64,000 nucleotides of DNA from DASPSR01 sp035516175 (GCA_035516175.1 DATJAO010000045.1:1-64000); one strand, 5' to 3'. Positions 53,764-63,428 are shown, numbered from the stretch's first letter. Notes: generated by a model not told the origin, from the letters alone. Numbers and translations: made by a program.

Positions 53764-54897
53764 ATGAAGGGAAAAGTACCATCCGATGTTTCCATAGTAC
53801 GGTGCGGTGTCTATAACAGCGGCCAGACCCTTGACGCAGTACGCCAAGCCGTTGATCTGCTCGGCGGCATGCAAACGTTTGTGAAGCCGGGAAACCGGGT
53901 GCTCATCAAGCCGAACCTTCTTAAGGCCAGTCATCCCGTTGATGCCGTAACCACACACCCCGAGGTCATACGCGCGACGATACGGCTCGTGCGCGAGGCC
54001 GGTGCCGAGGCGCTTGTCGGCGACAGTCCGGGGTTCGGCGACCTGCGCCGTGTATGCGAGAAATCCGGCGTCATGGACGTTATTGAGGAAGAAGGCGCAA
54101 TTCTGACAAAGCTCGATGAGGCTGTGCAGGTGAAGAACCACGAGCGGTTCCGCCGGTTCGATATCGCTCGCGCAGTTCATGAGGCAGATGTTGTCATAAA
54201 TCTCCCGAAGTTCAAGACTCACGGCATGATGACGATCACCGGTGCCGTGAAGAACCTCTTTGGGTGCATTCCAGGAAAAAGAAAAATCCAATGGCATTTT
54301 AACGCTGGAGTGAACCGTGATGCCTTTGCACGGATGCTCGTTGAGCTGTGCTCGCTGATAGGGCCGCGCCTGACCGTCATGGACGCGGTCGTGGGAATGG
54401 AAGGGAACGGACCCGGGAGCGGCGATCCGAGAAAGGTCGGGCTGGTGCTTGCCGGACAGGACCCGGTGGCATTGGATGTGGTGTCAGGTAGAATCATCGG
54501 GGCCGATCCATCACTTCTCTATATCGTGAGGGCCGCTGCAGAAGCAGGGGTGGGAGAGACGCGGCTCGACAGTATTCAGATCCACGGAGAAGCTCTGGAC
54601 GATGTTGCAGTCACAGGATACCGCCTCCCACCTCAGGAACATCTCGAATGGCATCTGCCTGAGTGGGTAAGGAGGATGCTTAAGGGCGCCCTTACCACGA
54701 GGCCAGTAATCAACCACGCTCTCTGCGTCCGATGTGGCATTTGCCAGGGCCATTGCCCACAGAACGCCATCTACGATGCCGGGAGGAGGCTCGAGATCCG
54801 GTACCGCGATTGCATCCGGTGTTTCTGCTGCCAGGAGTTCTGTCCACGGGGAGCAATTTCTGTAGGACGGGGATGGGCACTTAAGATAGCGAAATAA
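53764..54897 (+). CDS. DUF362 domain protein with two 4Fe-4S clusters
   Basis: 377 residues. DUF362 domain (about 10-290: VLIKPNLLKASHPVDAVTTH, GDSPGFGD, then FKTHGMMTITGAVKNLFGCI). A C-terminal ferredoxin pair follows: CVRCGICQGHCPQNAI and CIRCFCCQEFCPRGAI. Iron-sulfur protein, probably cytoplasmic; role unknown, perhaps electron transfer to a partner. ATG 53764 has GAAGTATGAAGG nearby, a modest ribosome site. Confidence 0.9.
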   Translation: MKGKVPSDVSIVRCGVYNSGQTLDAVRQAVDLLGGMQTFVKPGNRVLIKPNLLKASHPVDAVTTHPEVIRATIRLVREAGAEALVGDSPGFGDLRRVCEKSGVMDVIEEEGAILTKLDEAVQVKNHERFRRFDIARAVHEADVVINLPKFKTHGMMTITGAVKNLFGCIPGKRKIQWHFNAGVNRDAFARMLVELCSLIGPRLTVMDAVVGMEGNGPGSGDPRKVGLVLAGQDPVALDVVSGRIIGADPSLLYIVRAAAEAGVGETRLDSIQIHGEALDDVAVTGYRLPPQEHLEWHLPEWVRRMLKGALTTRPVINHALCVRCGICQGHCPQNAIYDAGRRLEIRYRDCIRCFCCQEFCPRGAISVGRGWALKIAK

Positions 54898-54945
54898 AAC
54901 CAATTCAATACCGTCAGGCAGGAAATCAACGCTAACGATGATGCG

Positions 54946-55842
54946 TCAGTCCTGATCAGGAGAAGTGCTCTCCTCCTCCTGCCCATCAATTGCATACCTT
55001 GTTACTTCAGCATCAAGCGCCTCCACTTCCTCTTCATCGATCTCGAATACTTGTTCTCCTCCAGCTTTTTCCGGTCGTTGTCCCCGCTCCCAAAGTTCCC
55101 GATGAACGAAGGGCTTAATCGTCACGGGTAACGATGGGTCTGCATAGAGCTCCCGCAGGTCCATAATCTTCATGCTCTGGAGGAAGCGGACAGACAGGGA
55201 GAGCGGGGTGTGGCCGTTCCTTGCGAGGGAAAACCGTATAAGAGAGCGGCTGGACCAATTCGGATGCATGGCTATCATTCGGATGGTCCCAGCCATGGTA
55301 TCGGCATGGCTGATGACTTTGTAGAGGTGCCCCTCCACGAGGTGTGGATTATTGAGGCAGAGCTGCACCACGTCGGGATCTCTGTCCTGCAGCAATTTGA
55401 GTAGGACATTTCCCGCAGCCTTCTTAGCGAGGGTTTTCTTGTTCCCGAGGGGCAACGTGGAAATCCGCTCGATAATCATCGTTTCGACCTTGCGCCTGAA
55501 GGCGAGCGGAATGAAATGACAGCGTGCTATCTCTTCCAGGTCGAATAGGCGGAGGTAACGCGCGATCGAGAGTGAGATAGAGAGGGGGGACTTGGGATTC
55601 CGGGCGAGCGCGAGACGCACGGGATAGCTCTCGGACCAGCGTTTATCCTTGGCGATCGTTTCCAGGATATTGGCTGGTACGTTCTTTCTGTTCGCGATTA
55701 TCAAAACCTCATCCTCGGTCAGATGCCCGTTTCCGAGCAATGCCCTGATTACCTTGGCGGACGGATCATGGACATATTGCGTAATCTCTTCCTCATCCGC
55801 AACCATCGCGCGCTCGATTCTTTTCTCCTCTGTCTCCAGCAT
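54946..55842 (-). CDS. helical-repeat hypothetical protein
   Basis: 298 residues from ATG 55842 (MLETEEKRIERAMVADEEEI). The sequence is a series of helix pairs of the leucine-rich-variant/HEAT-like kind: PSAKVIRALLGNGHLTEDEV, YPVRLALARNPKSPLSISLS, DPDVVQLCLNNPHLVEGHLY, and SRSLIRFSLARNGHTPLSLS. Ends in an acidic tail. No catalytic motif. Probably a scaffold or DUF2336-like protein; not named with confidence. An earlier start at 55884 is possible. Divergent from the HNH gene. Confidence 0.7.
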   Translation of the reverse strand: MLETEEKRIERAMVADEEEITQYVHDPSAKVIRALLGNGHLTEDEVLIIANRKNVPANILETIAKDKRWSESYPVRLALARNPKSPLSISLSIARYLRLFDLEEIARCHFIPLAFRRKVETMIIERISTLPLGNKKTLAKKAAGNVLLKLLQDRDPDVVQLCLNNPHLVEGHLYKVISHADTMAGTIRMIAMHPNWSSRSLIRFSLARNGHTPLSLSVRFLQSMKIMDLRELYADPSLPVTIKPFVHRELWERGQRPEKAGGEQVFEIDEEEVEALDAEVTRYAIDGQEEESTSPDQD

Positions 55843-55984
55843 GCAAGCATTATACGATTTTTCAAACCTATTGACAAATCCCAAAGTTTTATGTATTTTG
55901 TTAGCTCAACAGCATGAATTTTTAACGGTTTTCGGTGCTCCCGGGATATCTTTTTAGTTGTTTCTGGCATTCTTCGAGGTTGCA

Positions 55985-56521
55985 ATGGAACGAACGCTTC
56001 TCCTGAATGCAACATTTGAGCCGTTAAAGATCATCTCGTGGCAGAGGGCGATCACCTTGCTCACCCAGGGCAAGGTTGAAGTGATTGACTTCTACGACCG
56101 GGACATCAGGGGTGTGTCCATTACTTTTAAGCTCCCTTCCATCCTCCGTCTACTCAAACTCGTCAAGGTGAGGCGTGCCAGCAGGGAGGTCCGGTTCTCG
56201 CGGGCCAACATCTACCAGCGCGACAAATACACCTGCCAGTACTGCGGCATCAAGTATCCAGCCGAGGACCTCACCTTTGACCACGTGATCCCCCAGGTGC
56301 AGGGCGGAGAAGCAACGTGGGAGAACATCGTCACGGCTTGTCTTACCTGCAATAACAAGAAAGGCGGCAGGACGCCGCGTGAAGCAGGTATGAGGCTGAT
56401 CAGGCCTCCGGCAAAGCCGAAGTGGATACCGGTGGTCACGCTGACATTCGGAATCAAGAACGCTCCTTTGAGCTGGCGGGACTACCTCTACTGGAATATC
56501 GAACTGAACAAAGACGGTTAA
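55985..56521 (+). CDS. HNH endonuclease family protein
   Basis: 178 residues. The HNH core holds zinc cysteines (YTCQYCG and CLTCNNKK) and catalytic residues DHVIPQVQGGEATWENIV. The N-terminus MERTLLLNATFEPLKIISWQ is the widespread stand-alone HNH protein family found in many bacteria, often without known role. ATG 55985 is preceded by GAGG. A housekeeping or DNA-repair role is only presumed. Confidence 0.9.
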   Translation: MERTLLLNATFEPLKIISWQRAITLLTQGKVEVIDFYDRDIRGVSITFKLPSILRLLKLVKVRRASREVRFSRANIYQRDKYTCQYCGIKYPAEDLTFDHVIPQVQGGEATWENIVTACLTCNNKKGGRTPREAGMRLIRPPAKPKWIPVVTLTFGIKNAPLSWRDYLYWNIELNKDG

Positions 56522-56703
56522 CTCAGATACCGCGACGATCAGAGACGATCCGCTTCTCCACCCTCCGCAGTTTTCCTTGCGTATCACGCTCTGAATTTGT
56601 GATTAGCGTCACATATCTTTCGCGCTTTTCCCTTGTCAATGGCGGCATTTGATGCTATATTCCGTATCGTCATATGCATATGTCGCGAAAAGGAGGGATA
56701 AGG

Positions 56704-57342
56704 ATGAAAATGCGGATGAAGAATATCATCATGCTGACAACCTGTGCCCTGCTTGTGCTGTCCGCTGGCCGAGCGGAGGCATTTATTCATTATACGCAAA
56801 ATACATTCACCACCGGTGAAAGTCTCGATCCGGGCCTGACGCAGATGGGAGTCTTCTTCTCGTGGGGAGATGATTACAAGAGCTTCTATCCAGGAATACG
56901 GTACGGGCTTGGACCACTGTTTGAGATCGGGGCGAGGTTCGGAGTGACGTCCGCTAATTTCGATTCTGAAGACAAGCTCGGCGGACTCCTTGGCGCCGAC
57001 ATCAAGTATCAGATTATCAAGCAGACCGAAGACATTCCCGTCGATATGGCGTTGGACCTGGGGTTAGACAATACGATTATAAACGAAAAGAATGCAACGG
57101 AAGTGACTTTCTCGACCATTTTCAGCAGAGGATACCCGCTCACGGAATACGGATACAAGTTAGTCCCCTACGGAGGACTGGAGATGACGTCCCTCTCGGG
57201 TTCCCTGGTCACTGAGAATAAAACATCTTTATACGCTTTCGCAGGTGTTGAGTGGAAGCTCAGCCAGAAAGTCGTGTTCCTGATGGAAATCAAGGCCGGC
57301 AGTAGTACGGTGGGTGGGTTCGGCATAAAATTTGAGTATTAG
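56704..57342 (+). CDS. predicted outer-membrane beta-barrel protein
   Basis: 212 residues. Signal peptide (KNIIMLTTCALLVLSAGRAEA), then strands alternating hydrophobic and polar residues: YPGIRYGLGPLFEIGARFGV, LLGADIKYQII, VPYGGLEMTSLSG, and a C-terminal FGIKFEY. That end in Tyr suggests BAM-dependent insertion. ATG 56704 has AAAGGAGG with good spacing. No further family assigned. Confidence 0.75.
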   Translation: MKMRMKNIIMLTTCALLVLSAGRAEAFIHYTQNTFTTGESLDPGLTQMGVFFSWGDDYKSFYPGIRYGLGPLFEIGARFGVTSANFDSEDKLGGLLGADIKYQIIKQTEDIPVDMALDLGLDNTIINEKNATEVTFSTIFSRGYPLTEYGYKLVPYGGLEMTSLSGSLVTENKTSLYAFAGVEWKLSQKVVFLMEIKAGSSTVGGFGIKFEY

Positions 57343-57397
57343 GCTTTCACCTGCGCAGCAGCATATCGTATGCGTTACAATTCAACAGAGCCGTAGC

Positions 57398-57916
57398 ATG
57401 ACAATACCGGATAACAGGATCGGGAGTATGGCATCGTTTCCGCTTTCAGGTAAAATTCAGGCTACACCGCTGCCAGTGATTCTGGAGAGCCTGCAAAAGA
57501 AAAAAGCGACGGGAACACTAACTGTTAGTTGCAGAGGTGTGGATAGGTGCATTCATGTCAAGGACGGCCAGATTATTTTTGCCACATCGAGCGATGTGCA
57601 TGACCGTCTCGGCGAGACACTTGTGAGAGAGGGCATGATTTCAAAGGAAAAACTGGAGACTGCGCTCAAGCTGTATAGCAAGAACGTGGGCTTCAAGAAG
57701 TTCGGTGCGATACTGGTAGAGAATGGTTTTATTTCCCCGAAGGACCTCTTTAGCGGGCTGAAGGCCCAGGTGAAGGATATTATCTACAATATCTTCTTGT
57801 GGGATGATGCCGAGTACCGTTTTGAAGGACGGTTGCCTGCCGATATCATCAAGCTCCAAATAAACTTGCAGGAGCTTCTCATGGAGATCATTCACCGAAT
57901 GAAGCGGCAGACATAG
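57398..57916 (+). CDS. DUF4388 (PATAN) domain protein
   Basis: 172 residues. The DUF4388 pattern FPLSGKIQATPLPVILESLQ, then KKATGTLTVSCRGVDRCIHV and GQIIFATSSDVHDRLGETLV. Such proteins occur with two-component and gliding/Frz-like systems as adaptors. Start ATG 57398 or 57428 (MASFPLSGK) is unclear. No other signalling gene nearby. Confidence 0.82.
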   Translation: MTIPDNRIGSMASFPLSGKIQATPLPVILESLQKKKATGTLTVSCRGVDRCIHVKDGQIIFATSSDVHDRLGETLVREGMISKEKLETALKLYSKNVGFKKFGAILVENGFISPKDLFSGLKAQVKDIIYNIFLWDDAEYRFEGRLPADIIKLQINLQELLMEIIHRMKRQT

Positions 57917-58206
57917 AAAGCGTGCCCTTTCTTCAGGAATTCCCTCCGGCGTACAGCAGGAGATTCCCCTGCAATATCGTTGCAGTCGCCACTTTTCTAT
58001 TGTCCTTTCTTTTCGTTGTCCTAGTGCGCCGCAAAACCCCCTCTCTTCAGGGTAGGAATATAAGGCGCCGACCTAATATGGTTCGATGCACGTTGAGGCC
58101 ACTACTTTCTGTTTGACAAACAATAAATCATCCGATACATTTGAGGCAGCCGCACGGACAGGGAAACCAACCCAGTTTTGTTCTTTGAAACCATAAGTAT
58201 GCGGTT
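57917..58206. other. intergenic stretch before the tandem RNA region
   Basis: About 290 bases with no clear gene. The whole gap to 58658 contains the hairpin at 58207 and the two structured RNAs described separately. Confidence 0.45.
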
Positions 58207-58225
58207 CCGGCAAGAAGGTTGCCGG
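58207..58225 (+). repeat. perfect seven-base-pair hairpin upstream of RNA C
   Basis: CCGGCAA/TTGCCGG around a GAAGG loop. The sequence ACTTCTGCCG just after it could pair alternatively with CGGCAAGAAGGT, so a switching fold is possible. Confidence 0.45.
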
Positions 58226-58253
58226 GTAAAACTTCTGCCGTCAAGGAAATAAC

Positions 58254-58374
58254 TATGACGCCGAATCATGCGTTTCGCTAAATCTACAGTTCGCGATGCA
58301 TATGCTCGCGGTACCCAACGACCAACGCTGGGAACCTTGAGAACAATGGTTTAGCAAAAATCTGTGGCGTCATA
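58254..58374 (+). ncRNA. structured RNA C with a three-way junction
   Basis: About 120 nt closed by TATGACGCC/GGCGTCATA (58254-58262/58366-58374), with a second helix GCTAAA/TTTAGC (58277-58282/58350-58355). Inside lie two hairpins, CGCGA/TCGCG and CCCA-CG/CG-TGGG. Only one copy is seen, so there is no covariation test. It ends about 20 nt before RNA copy B. A riboswitch-like junction is plausible; no known class recognised. Confidence 0.5.
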
Positions 58375-58392
58375 ATTGGCGTCTCTGTATAA

Positions 58393-58624
58393 AAGGTATC
58401 TCTCGAAACCAAAAAGGCGGTTTTTGGAGCAGTGGCTGCTTGGCACAGCCTGCAGTCAACCTGTTCGCCTGGAAGAATACCAAGGCATCTGCATCAGTCC
58501 ATGAACCGGGGACGCGGCAAACATCCCTGCCGCATCTGCGAACAGAATCAGTCTTGGCTCTCAGGAGATGCAGAGCCTGATTCGGGAATCCTCGGCTTTC
58601 AGGCTGGTGGAGGATGTCAAAGGT
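58393..58624 (+). ncRNA. structured RNA, copy B
   Basis: Second copy of the element at 10-234. Shared single strands include GGCTGCTTGGCACAGCC and GGCAAACATCCCTGCCGCAT. Helices keep pairing after change: GCGGCA/TGCCGC (58514-58519/58528-58533), GAATCA/TGATTC enclosing GGCTCT/AGAGCC, ATCCTC/GAGGAT, and AAACC/GGTTT in place of GGAG/CTCC. A TATAAA box lies just before it. It ends 36 bases upstream of the DUF3786 gene. Confidence 0.7.
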
Positions 58625-58658
58625 ATATTTTTTCAACCATGCATGAAACGGAGTTAAT

Positions 58659-59228
58659 GTGAAAGTCTTGGAACACAGCTCCTTCCCGGACATGGCTGAA
58701 CGGGTCAGCGCCCACTATAATGAAGAAGAAGATGCCCTGCTTCTCACCATGCTCGGTCAGGAATATATCGTCCGCCACGAGGGGATTTTTCTCCACGGCC
58801 AAAAGGCTCCCGATAGTCACGCATCGGTGATTCTCGATTACCTTTTCTCAGCCGGGACAGCGCTGACCATGACGCCTTGGCGCACCATCGGCGAGTTTTC
58901 CAACAGGCCGTTGCCGGATTTCAGGAAAAAAGTTGAGTTGCCGGTCACACAGTATGCAGCTGAGGTCGTTACCCGTGCGAACGCCCTCTTGCCTATGTTC
59001 GATGCAAAGGCAGTGCCTAGCCTTATCGGCAGCGATATCGCGATCATGGTAAGGGCCCTCCCGAAAGTCTACCTCCGCCTCGAGCTGTCACAGGAGAGCC
59101 AAGATTTTCCCGCCGAAGCATGGATACTGTTTTCGAAGAACGCAAATGATTTCCTGGGCGTGGCGAGCCTTCAAACAATGGCGGAGATCTTCAAAGACAG
59201 GCTTCTGAGCCTGCTCAGGATATACTAA
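58659..59228 (+). CDS. DUF3786 domain protein
   Basis: 189 residues, alpha/beta, with SAHYNEEEDALLLTMLGQEY and SHASVILDYLFSAGTALTMT, a DUF3786 pattern of unknown function found in anaerobes. Contains no obvious cofactor motif. GTG 58659 has CGGAG seven bases upstream. The two structured RNAs before it make it a candidate for RNA-level control. Single gene ahead of pyrF. Confidence 0.85.
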   Translation: MKVLEHSSFPDMAERVSAHYNEEEDALLLTMLGQEYIVRHEGIFLHGQKAPDSHASVILDYLFSAGTALTMTPWRTIGEFSNRPLPDFRKKVELPVTQYAAEVVTRANALLPMFDAKAVPSLIGSDIAIMVRALPKVYLRLELSQESQDFPAEAWILFSKNANDFLGVASLQTMAEIFKDRLLSLLRIY

Positions 59229-59319
59229 TACGGAAAAAGTCAGAAGACAGAAGTCAGAAATTCATAAGGCTCCTCACTCCATCTGCTGACAACTATCTTC
59301 TCCTCTTGTACATTATCTC

Positions 59320-60066
59320 ATGATGAATATCGCAACTGCAAAAGACCGTCTTATCCTCGCTCTGGACATAGACAACGACCGTGAAGCCCTCAAGATCGTT
59401 GCCGAACTCAAGGATCACCTGGGCATGTTCAAGGTCGGCCATCAGCTATTCACAGCTTACGGTCCGGACATTGTCCGTAAGATCACCGGCATGGGCGGCA
59501 GGGTATTCCTCGACCTCAAATACCATGATATCCCACACACCGTCGCCAAGGCCTCTGCCGAGGCTGTGAAGCTCGGGGTCAGCATCTTTAATGTCCACGC
59601 GCTCGGCGGGTTCGAAATGATGAAGGCGACCGCGGAATCTGCGCGAGAGACGGCTGAAAAAAACAGATTGCCGATGCCTATCGTACTTGCGGTCACGGTC
59701 CTTACTAGCATGGATGAGAAGAGCCTGCGCCGGGACCTGAAAATAACCCGCTCGCTTCAGCGGGAAGTGAGCCACCTTGCCCGCCTTGCCCAGCGGGCCG
59801 GCTTGCAGGGAGTTGTGGCATCCCCTCAGGAGGTCAGGATGCTGCGTCGGGCGATGCGCGGGAAATTCGTCATTCTTACCCCAGGCGTGCGGCCTGCGTG
59901 GGCAAGCAAGGACGATCAGAAGAGGATCATGACTCCCGCCGAGGCTGTTACGGCTGGAGCGGACTATCTCGTGGTGGGAAGGCCGGTGCTCAAGGCAGAA
60001 GACCGAAAAGCGGCCATAAAAAATATTTTGGATGAAATTACTGCGTGTGCCTTGAAGTTTTCATAA
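59320..60066 (+). CDS. pyrF: orotidine-5'-phosphate decarboxylase
   Basis: 248 residues. Catalytic DLKYHDIPHTVAKA (the Asp-Lys-Asp set), then ILTPGVRP and DYLVVGRPV for the phosphate. Last step of UMP synthesis. ATG 59320 or 59323. It precedes pyrE by 136 bases, same direction. Confidence 0.96.
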   Translation: MMNIATAKDRLILALDIDNDREALKIVAELKDHLGMFKVGHQLFTAYGPDIVRKITGMGGRVFLDLKYHDIPHTVAKASAEAVKLGVSIFNVHALGGFEMMKATAESARETAEKNRLPMPIVLAVTVLTSMDEKSLRRDLKITRSLQREVSHLARLAQRAGLQGVVASPQEVRMLRRAMRGKFVILTPGVRPAWASKDDQKRIMTPAEAVTAGADYLVVGRPVLKAEDRKAAIKNILDEITACALKFS

Positions 60067-60202
60067 TACGCAAATTAAGGTAAACGCGGAATTTGTAGTG
60101 CGAAGTGCGGAATTAAAAAGATGCGAGGGACACTTCCTGCATCGCCATCCGTTTCCCCATGCAAATGAGTGTCAAATAATGCATAAGGAGTTTTAGCGAA
60201 TT

Positions 60203-60778
60203 ATGACATCTGAACAGGTATTAGACATCTACAAAAGAACCGGGGCGCTGCTCACCGGTCACTTTCTGCTATCGTCGGGCCTGCACAGCGAGCAGTATCT
60301 CCAGTCTGCGCTCGTGCTCCAGCAACCGGACATCGCGACCAAGCTGTGCTTGGCTCTCGCGGAGAATTTCAAAAATTCCAGCATCGAGGTGGTCATTGCG
60401 CCTGCACTCGGCGGCGTATTTGTTTCCCACGAGACGGCACGGGCCCTCGGCGTTCGTGCGCTTTTCGCCGAACGGGTGCACGGAGAGCTTTTGCTCCGGC
60501 GGGGGTTCGCGATCAAACCGGGTGAACGGGTGCTCGTGGTCGAGGACGTGATCACGACTGGAAAATCCACCAAAGAGACCATCGAAGTCGTGAGGAAGGC
60601 AGGCGGCGTGGTTATCGCTGCCGGCTCTCTGGTAGACCGCTCCGGCGGCAAAGCCGATCTCGGCGTGCCGTATAAATCTCTCGTGACCCTTGATGTTCCA
60701 ACCTATACACCGGAGGCATGCCCTTTGTGCAAGGCTGGGAGCACACCGGTGAAGCCGGGTAGCAGAAGCTCGAAATAG
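60203..60778 (+). CDS. pyrE: orotate phosphoribosyltransferase
   Basis: 191 residues. PRPP-binding VLVVEDVITTGKSTKETIEV, and GHFLLSSGLHSEQYLQSALV at the orotate end. Catalyses orotate to OMP, the step before PyrF. AAGGAG is 13 bases upstream of ATG 60203. Extra cysteines near the C-terminus (TPEACPLCKAG) are common in the clostridial/deltaproteobacterial type. Confidence 0.96.
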   Translation: MTSEQVLDIYKRTGALLTGHFLLSSGLHSEQYLQSALVLQQPDIATKLCLALAENFKNSSIEVVIAPALGGVFVSHETARALGVRALFAERVHGELLLRRGFAIKPGERVLVVEDVITTGKSTKETIEVVRKAGGVVIAAGSLVDRSGGKADLGVPYKSLVTLDVPTYTPEACPLCKAGSTPVKPGSRSSK

Positions 60779-60780
60779 AG

Positions 60781-61460
60781 ATGGAGTGGATAAATGATGT
60801 CCGCACCGCAAAGGGAGAAAAAATTAATGTTAATTCCTTAACGATTGCGGCAACGATCGCACTCCCCGGATCAAACCATTATTTCCATCCTTCAAAGGAC
60901 GATAAGCTGCTTTTTGCTATCAATGAAACAACAAAAGAAGGGGCATCTGTGACAATCATTGACATTGCCACGGATAGAATCATAAAAGACGTTCCGCTCC
61001 TGCTTGAGCCGGGAGAACAAGGCCAACGACATCACGGAGAGTTCAGCAGGACGGAAAATTTTCTTTGTGTGCAACGAAGGCGGCACGACCGTGGCTGTAT
61101 GGATGTTGCCGGGATGGAAATGGTCAAGGTTATAAAGGCTGGCATGGGAGCGGGCCATCTTATTATGACCAAGGACAGTAGATATATGTTCATCATCCAT
61201 CACAAGGACAATGTCGTCAAGGTCATTGATGTCACGCGGCAGGAAGTTTTAAAGACAATATCAGTTGGAACGGGAAAAAACAGGCGCATGCAGCCTATAT
61301 TGCTCCCAACGGAGACTATCTTTATATGGTGAATGCTGAGGACAATGCGATGCTGAAGATTGATGTTGCAAAGATGGAGGTTGTATCGAGTATCCCTGTC
61401 GGGAAAGCAGCAATGTATTTTGCGGTCAAGGAAGGAAATAATTTCCTGAGCACGGAGTGA
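60781..61460 (+). pseudogene. beta-propeller (YncE-like) protein, frame broken
   Basis: Starts right after pyrE. Repeats such as ATIALPGSNHYFHPSKDDKL, FAINETTKEGASVTIIDIAT and MVKVIKAGMGAGHLIMTKDS are propeller blades. Two compensating shifts near 61050-61100 join through FFVCNEGGTTVAV in another frame. A third near 61280 moves into AAYIAPNGDYLYMVNAEDNA and ends at TGA 61458. Length would be about 225 residues if repaired, shorter than typical YncE, so the 5' end may also be lost. Confidence 0.6.
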
Positions 61461-61849
61461 TATTGTCGCCGGGACGAGGGTAAAGGCGGCCCCCTCCTCT
61501 ATGAAAAACGAGTTTTTCTTCCCTCTCCCCTATGCTCAGGAACGGAGCAAGTGCTATCCAGACAGCTGATTTGATACCAACAGTATAAATCTCTCTTTTC
61601 CCCCTTTCGATAAGAACGCCTACGCACCCCCCACCATGTGATTCAAGTATTTTCTGGGGTAAAGTATTTAATGTTCCTGACTATTCTTAGAAAAAGACAT
61701 GGAAAAGATGAATAATAACGGTAAGTTTTAGTAAATTTTAATTAAAGGTTTGATTTTTCACTATAATGAAATGTAAAATTAAAATTAGTGTTTGACTGGG
61801 TTTTGGATTTTGATATAATTAAATTAAGAAGAGATGAAAGGCAGGCAGT
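61461..61849. other. AT-rich gap holding the sigma factor promoter
   Basis: About 390 bases. Nothing gene-like; the 3' half is AT-rich and contains the promoter at 61792. Confidence 0.5.
61792..61819 (+). promoter_or_regulatory. strong sigma70 promoter for the sigma factor gene
   Basis: TTGACT (61792-61797), 16-base spacer, perfect TATAAT (61814-61819). Transcription would start about 24 bases before ATG 61850. A GAAAGGCAGGC stretch supplies the ribosome site. Confidence 0.8.
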
Positions 61850-63208
61850 ATGGCTAAGATGGCATTATCAGAAGAAAAAAGCGGATATCCCGCAGGGGTG
61901 CCAGAAGATGTATTAGAAGAGCTCGCTGAAGACCTTTCCGAGGAGGAAGAGGAAGGAGAGCCTTCTCCTGTTGAGGTGGCAGAGGCCGCTGAAGAGGTTG
62001 TCGGGGGTGCCGACCTCGTCGATACCTATCTCAAGTCTGCTGGTCGTTTCCCCATGCTCAAGATCGAAGAGGAACAGGAGTATGTCCGCATACTCGAGGA
62101 GGGCAAAGTCGCGCTCAAGACCATTGCCTTGAGTTCTCCTCTTGCGATCCCCAGGGTGCTGGTGCTGGGAGCGAACATCAAGCAGGGTCTTGTCAAGGCG
62201 CAGGACGTCCTGCGATTCCCCGGCGAGTGGAACGATTCGTATGAAGTTGCATTTATGCGCCTCTATAACAGGTTTAAGAGGCAAGTCGCGAGGCGGGACA
62301 TGGAACGGGCGACGACGACAATCAATGAGATGAGCCTCTCGTTCCGTGAGATCGAGAAGATGCTCAAGAAACTTCAGTTCATCGGGAAGCAGGTTGAGCG
62401 GGGCAGCACTGCCGAGATGGAAAAGCTCGGATTAGACGCTGCAGCACTCCGTGACATTGTCAGCCGCATCGAGGAAGAGGAAGTGCGGGTGAAGCAGGCC
62501 AAGGATGAACTGATCAAGGCGAACCTTAGACTTGTGGTCTCGATTGCCAAAAAGTACGTGAACCGGGGCTTGACGCTTCTTGATCTGATCCAGGAAGGCA
62601 ATATCGGTCTTATGAAGGCAGCCGACCGCTATGAATCGGGCAAGGGGACAAAGTTCAGCACCTATTCCACGTGGTGGATCCGGCAGAGAATCACCCGCGC
62701 AATCTTGGACCAAGCGCGCACCATCCGTCTGCCCGTGCACCTGATCGAGGAGAGTACTCGTATCAGCCGCATCTACACCAAGTTCATGCGCGAGAAAGGG
62801 AGGGAACCCGCTCCCGAAGAGGTGGCGAAGGTCATGGGGCTGTCCGTAGTGCGGGTGAACGAGATCCTTCGTGCTATCCAGGAGCCCGTGTCCCTGGAGA
62901 CGCCGATCCTTTCGGAAGAGAAAGAGCTCAAGGATGTGATTATCGATGAGAAATCAATCTCACCGTTCAAGACGCTCGAGAACAACGAAGCCTCCAGCCG
63001 CATTGAGGAGGTGCTATCATCGCTCACCGAGCGGGAAGAGAAAATAATTAGGATGCGGTTCGGCATCGGCGTCAGCAGCGAGCACACGCTCGAAGAGGTC
63101 GGTAAGTACTTCAAGCTCACTCGGGAACGGATCAGGCAGATCGAGATAAAGGCGCTGAAGAAATTGCGCCATCCAGCCAGGAGCAAGCAGCTGCGTGAAT
63201 ACGTTTAG
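61850..63208 (+). CDS. RNA polymerase sigma factor, sigma70 family (RpoD/RpoS-like)
   Basis: 452 residues. Region 1.2 (DLVDTYLKSAGRFPMLKIEE), region 2 with the core-binding and -10 reading segment (LRLVVSIAKKYVNRGLTLLD, then LIQEGNIGLMKAADRYESGK and KFSTYSTWWIRQRITRAI), region 3 (IRLPVHLIEESTRISRIY) and region 4 with the helix-turn-helix (LEEVGKYFKLTRERIRQIEI, ending KALKKLRHPARSKQLREYV). Shorter than classical RpoD because the 1.1 and non-conserved regions are reduced; the N-terminus is acidic instead. Either the primary sigma of this organism or a group 2 relative. Confidence 0.9.
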   Translation: MAKMALSEEKSGYPAGVPEDVLEELAEDLSEEEEEGEPSPVEVAEAAEEVVGGADLVDTYLKSAGRFPMLKIEEEQEYVRILEEGKVALKTIALSSPLAIPRVLVLGANIKQGLVKAQDVLRFPGEWNDSYEVAFMRLYNRFKRQVARRDMERATTTINEMSLSFREIEKMLKKLQFIGKQVERGSTAEMEKLGLDAAALRDIVSRIEEEEVRVKQAKDELIKANLRLVVSIAKKYVNRGLTLLDLIQEGNIGLMKAADRYESGKGTKFSTYSTWWIRQRITRAILDQARTIRLPVHLIEESTRISRIYTKFMREKGREPAPEEVAKVMGLSVVRVNEILRAIQEPVSLETPILSEEKELKDVIIDEKSISPFKTLENNEASSRIEEVLSSLTEREEKIIRMRFGIGVSSEHTLEEVGKYFKLTRERIRQIEIKALKKLRHPARSKQLREYV

Positions 63209-63428
63209 GATCTCGCAAGGAATTCTGTGCCCAAATTTAAAGCCGTTTGACACGCATATACGCAGAAAAAGCCAACGGAAAATTCAGGCGGAAAGTTACA
63301 GATCTATCTGAGTTTATCTGCGAAAATCTACTTCCTCAATGTTTCAGCCTTCATCTTCCTGCATGACTTCAGTATCGCGTGGTTTTCATAGCATAATTCT
63401 TGATTTAGGCTTGTCTGGAGCAGGAAGG

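Noticed and set aside
58254..58624. CRISPR array or tRNA-like genes in the 58 kb gap
   Set aside because: No regularly spaced direct repeats and no tRNA cloverleaf or anticodon arm; the structure is explained by the two RNAs described.
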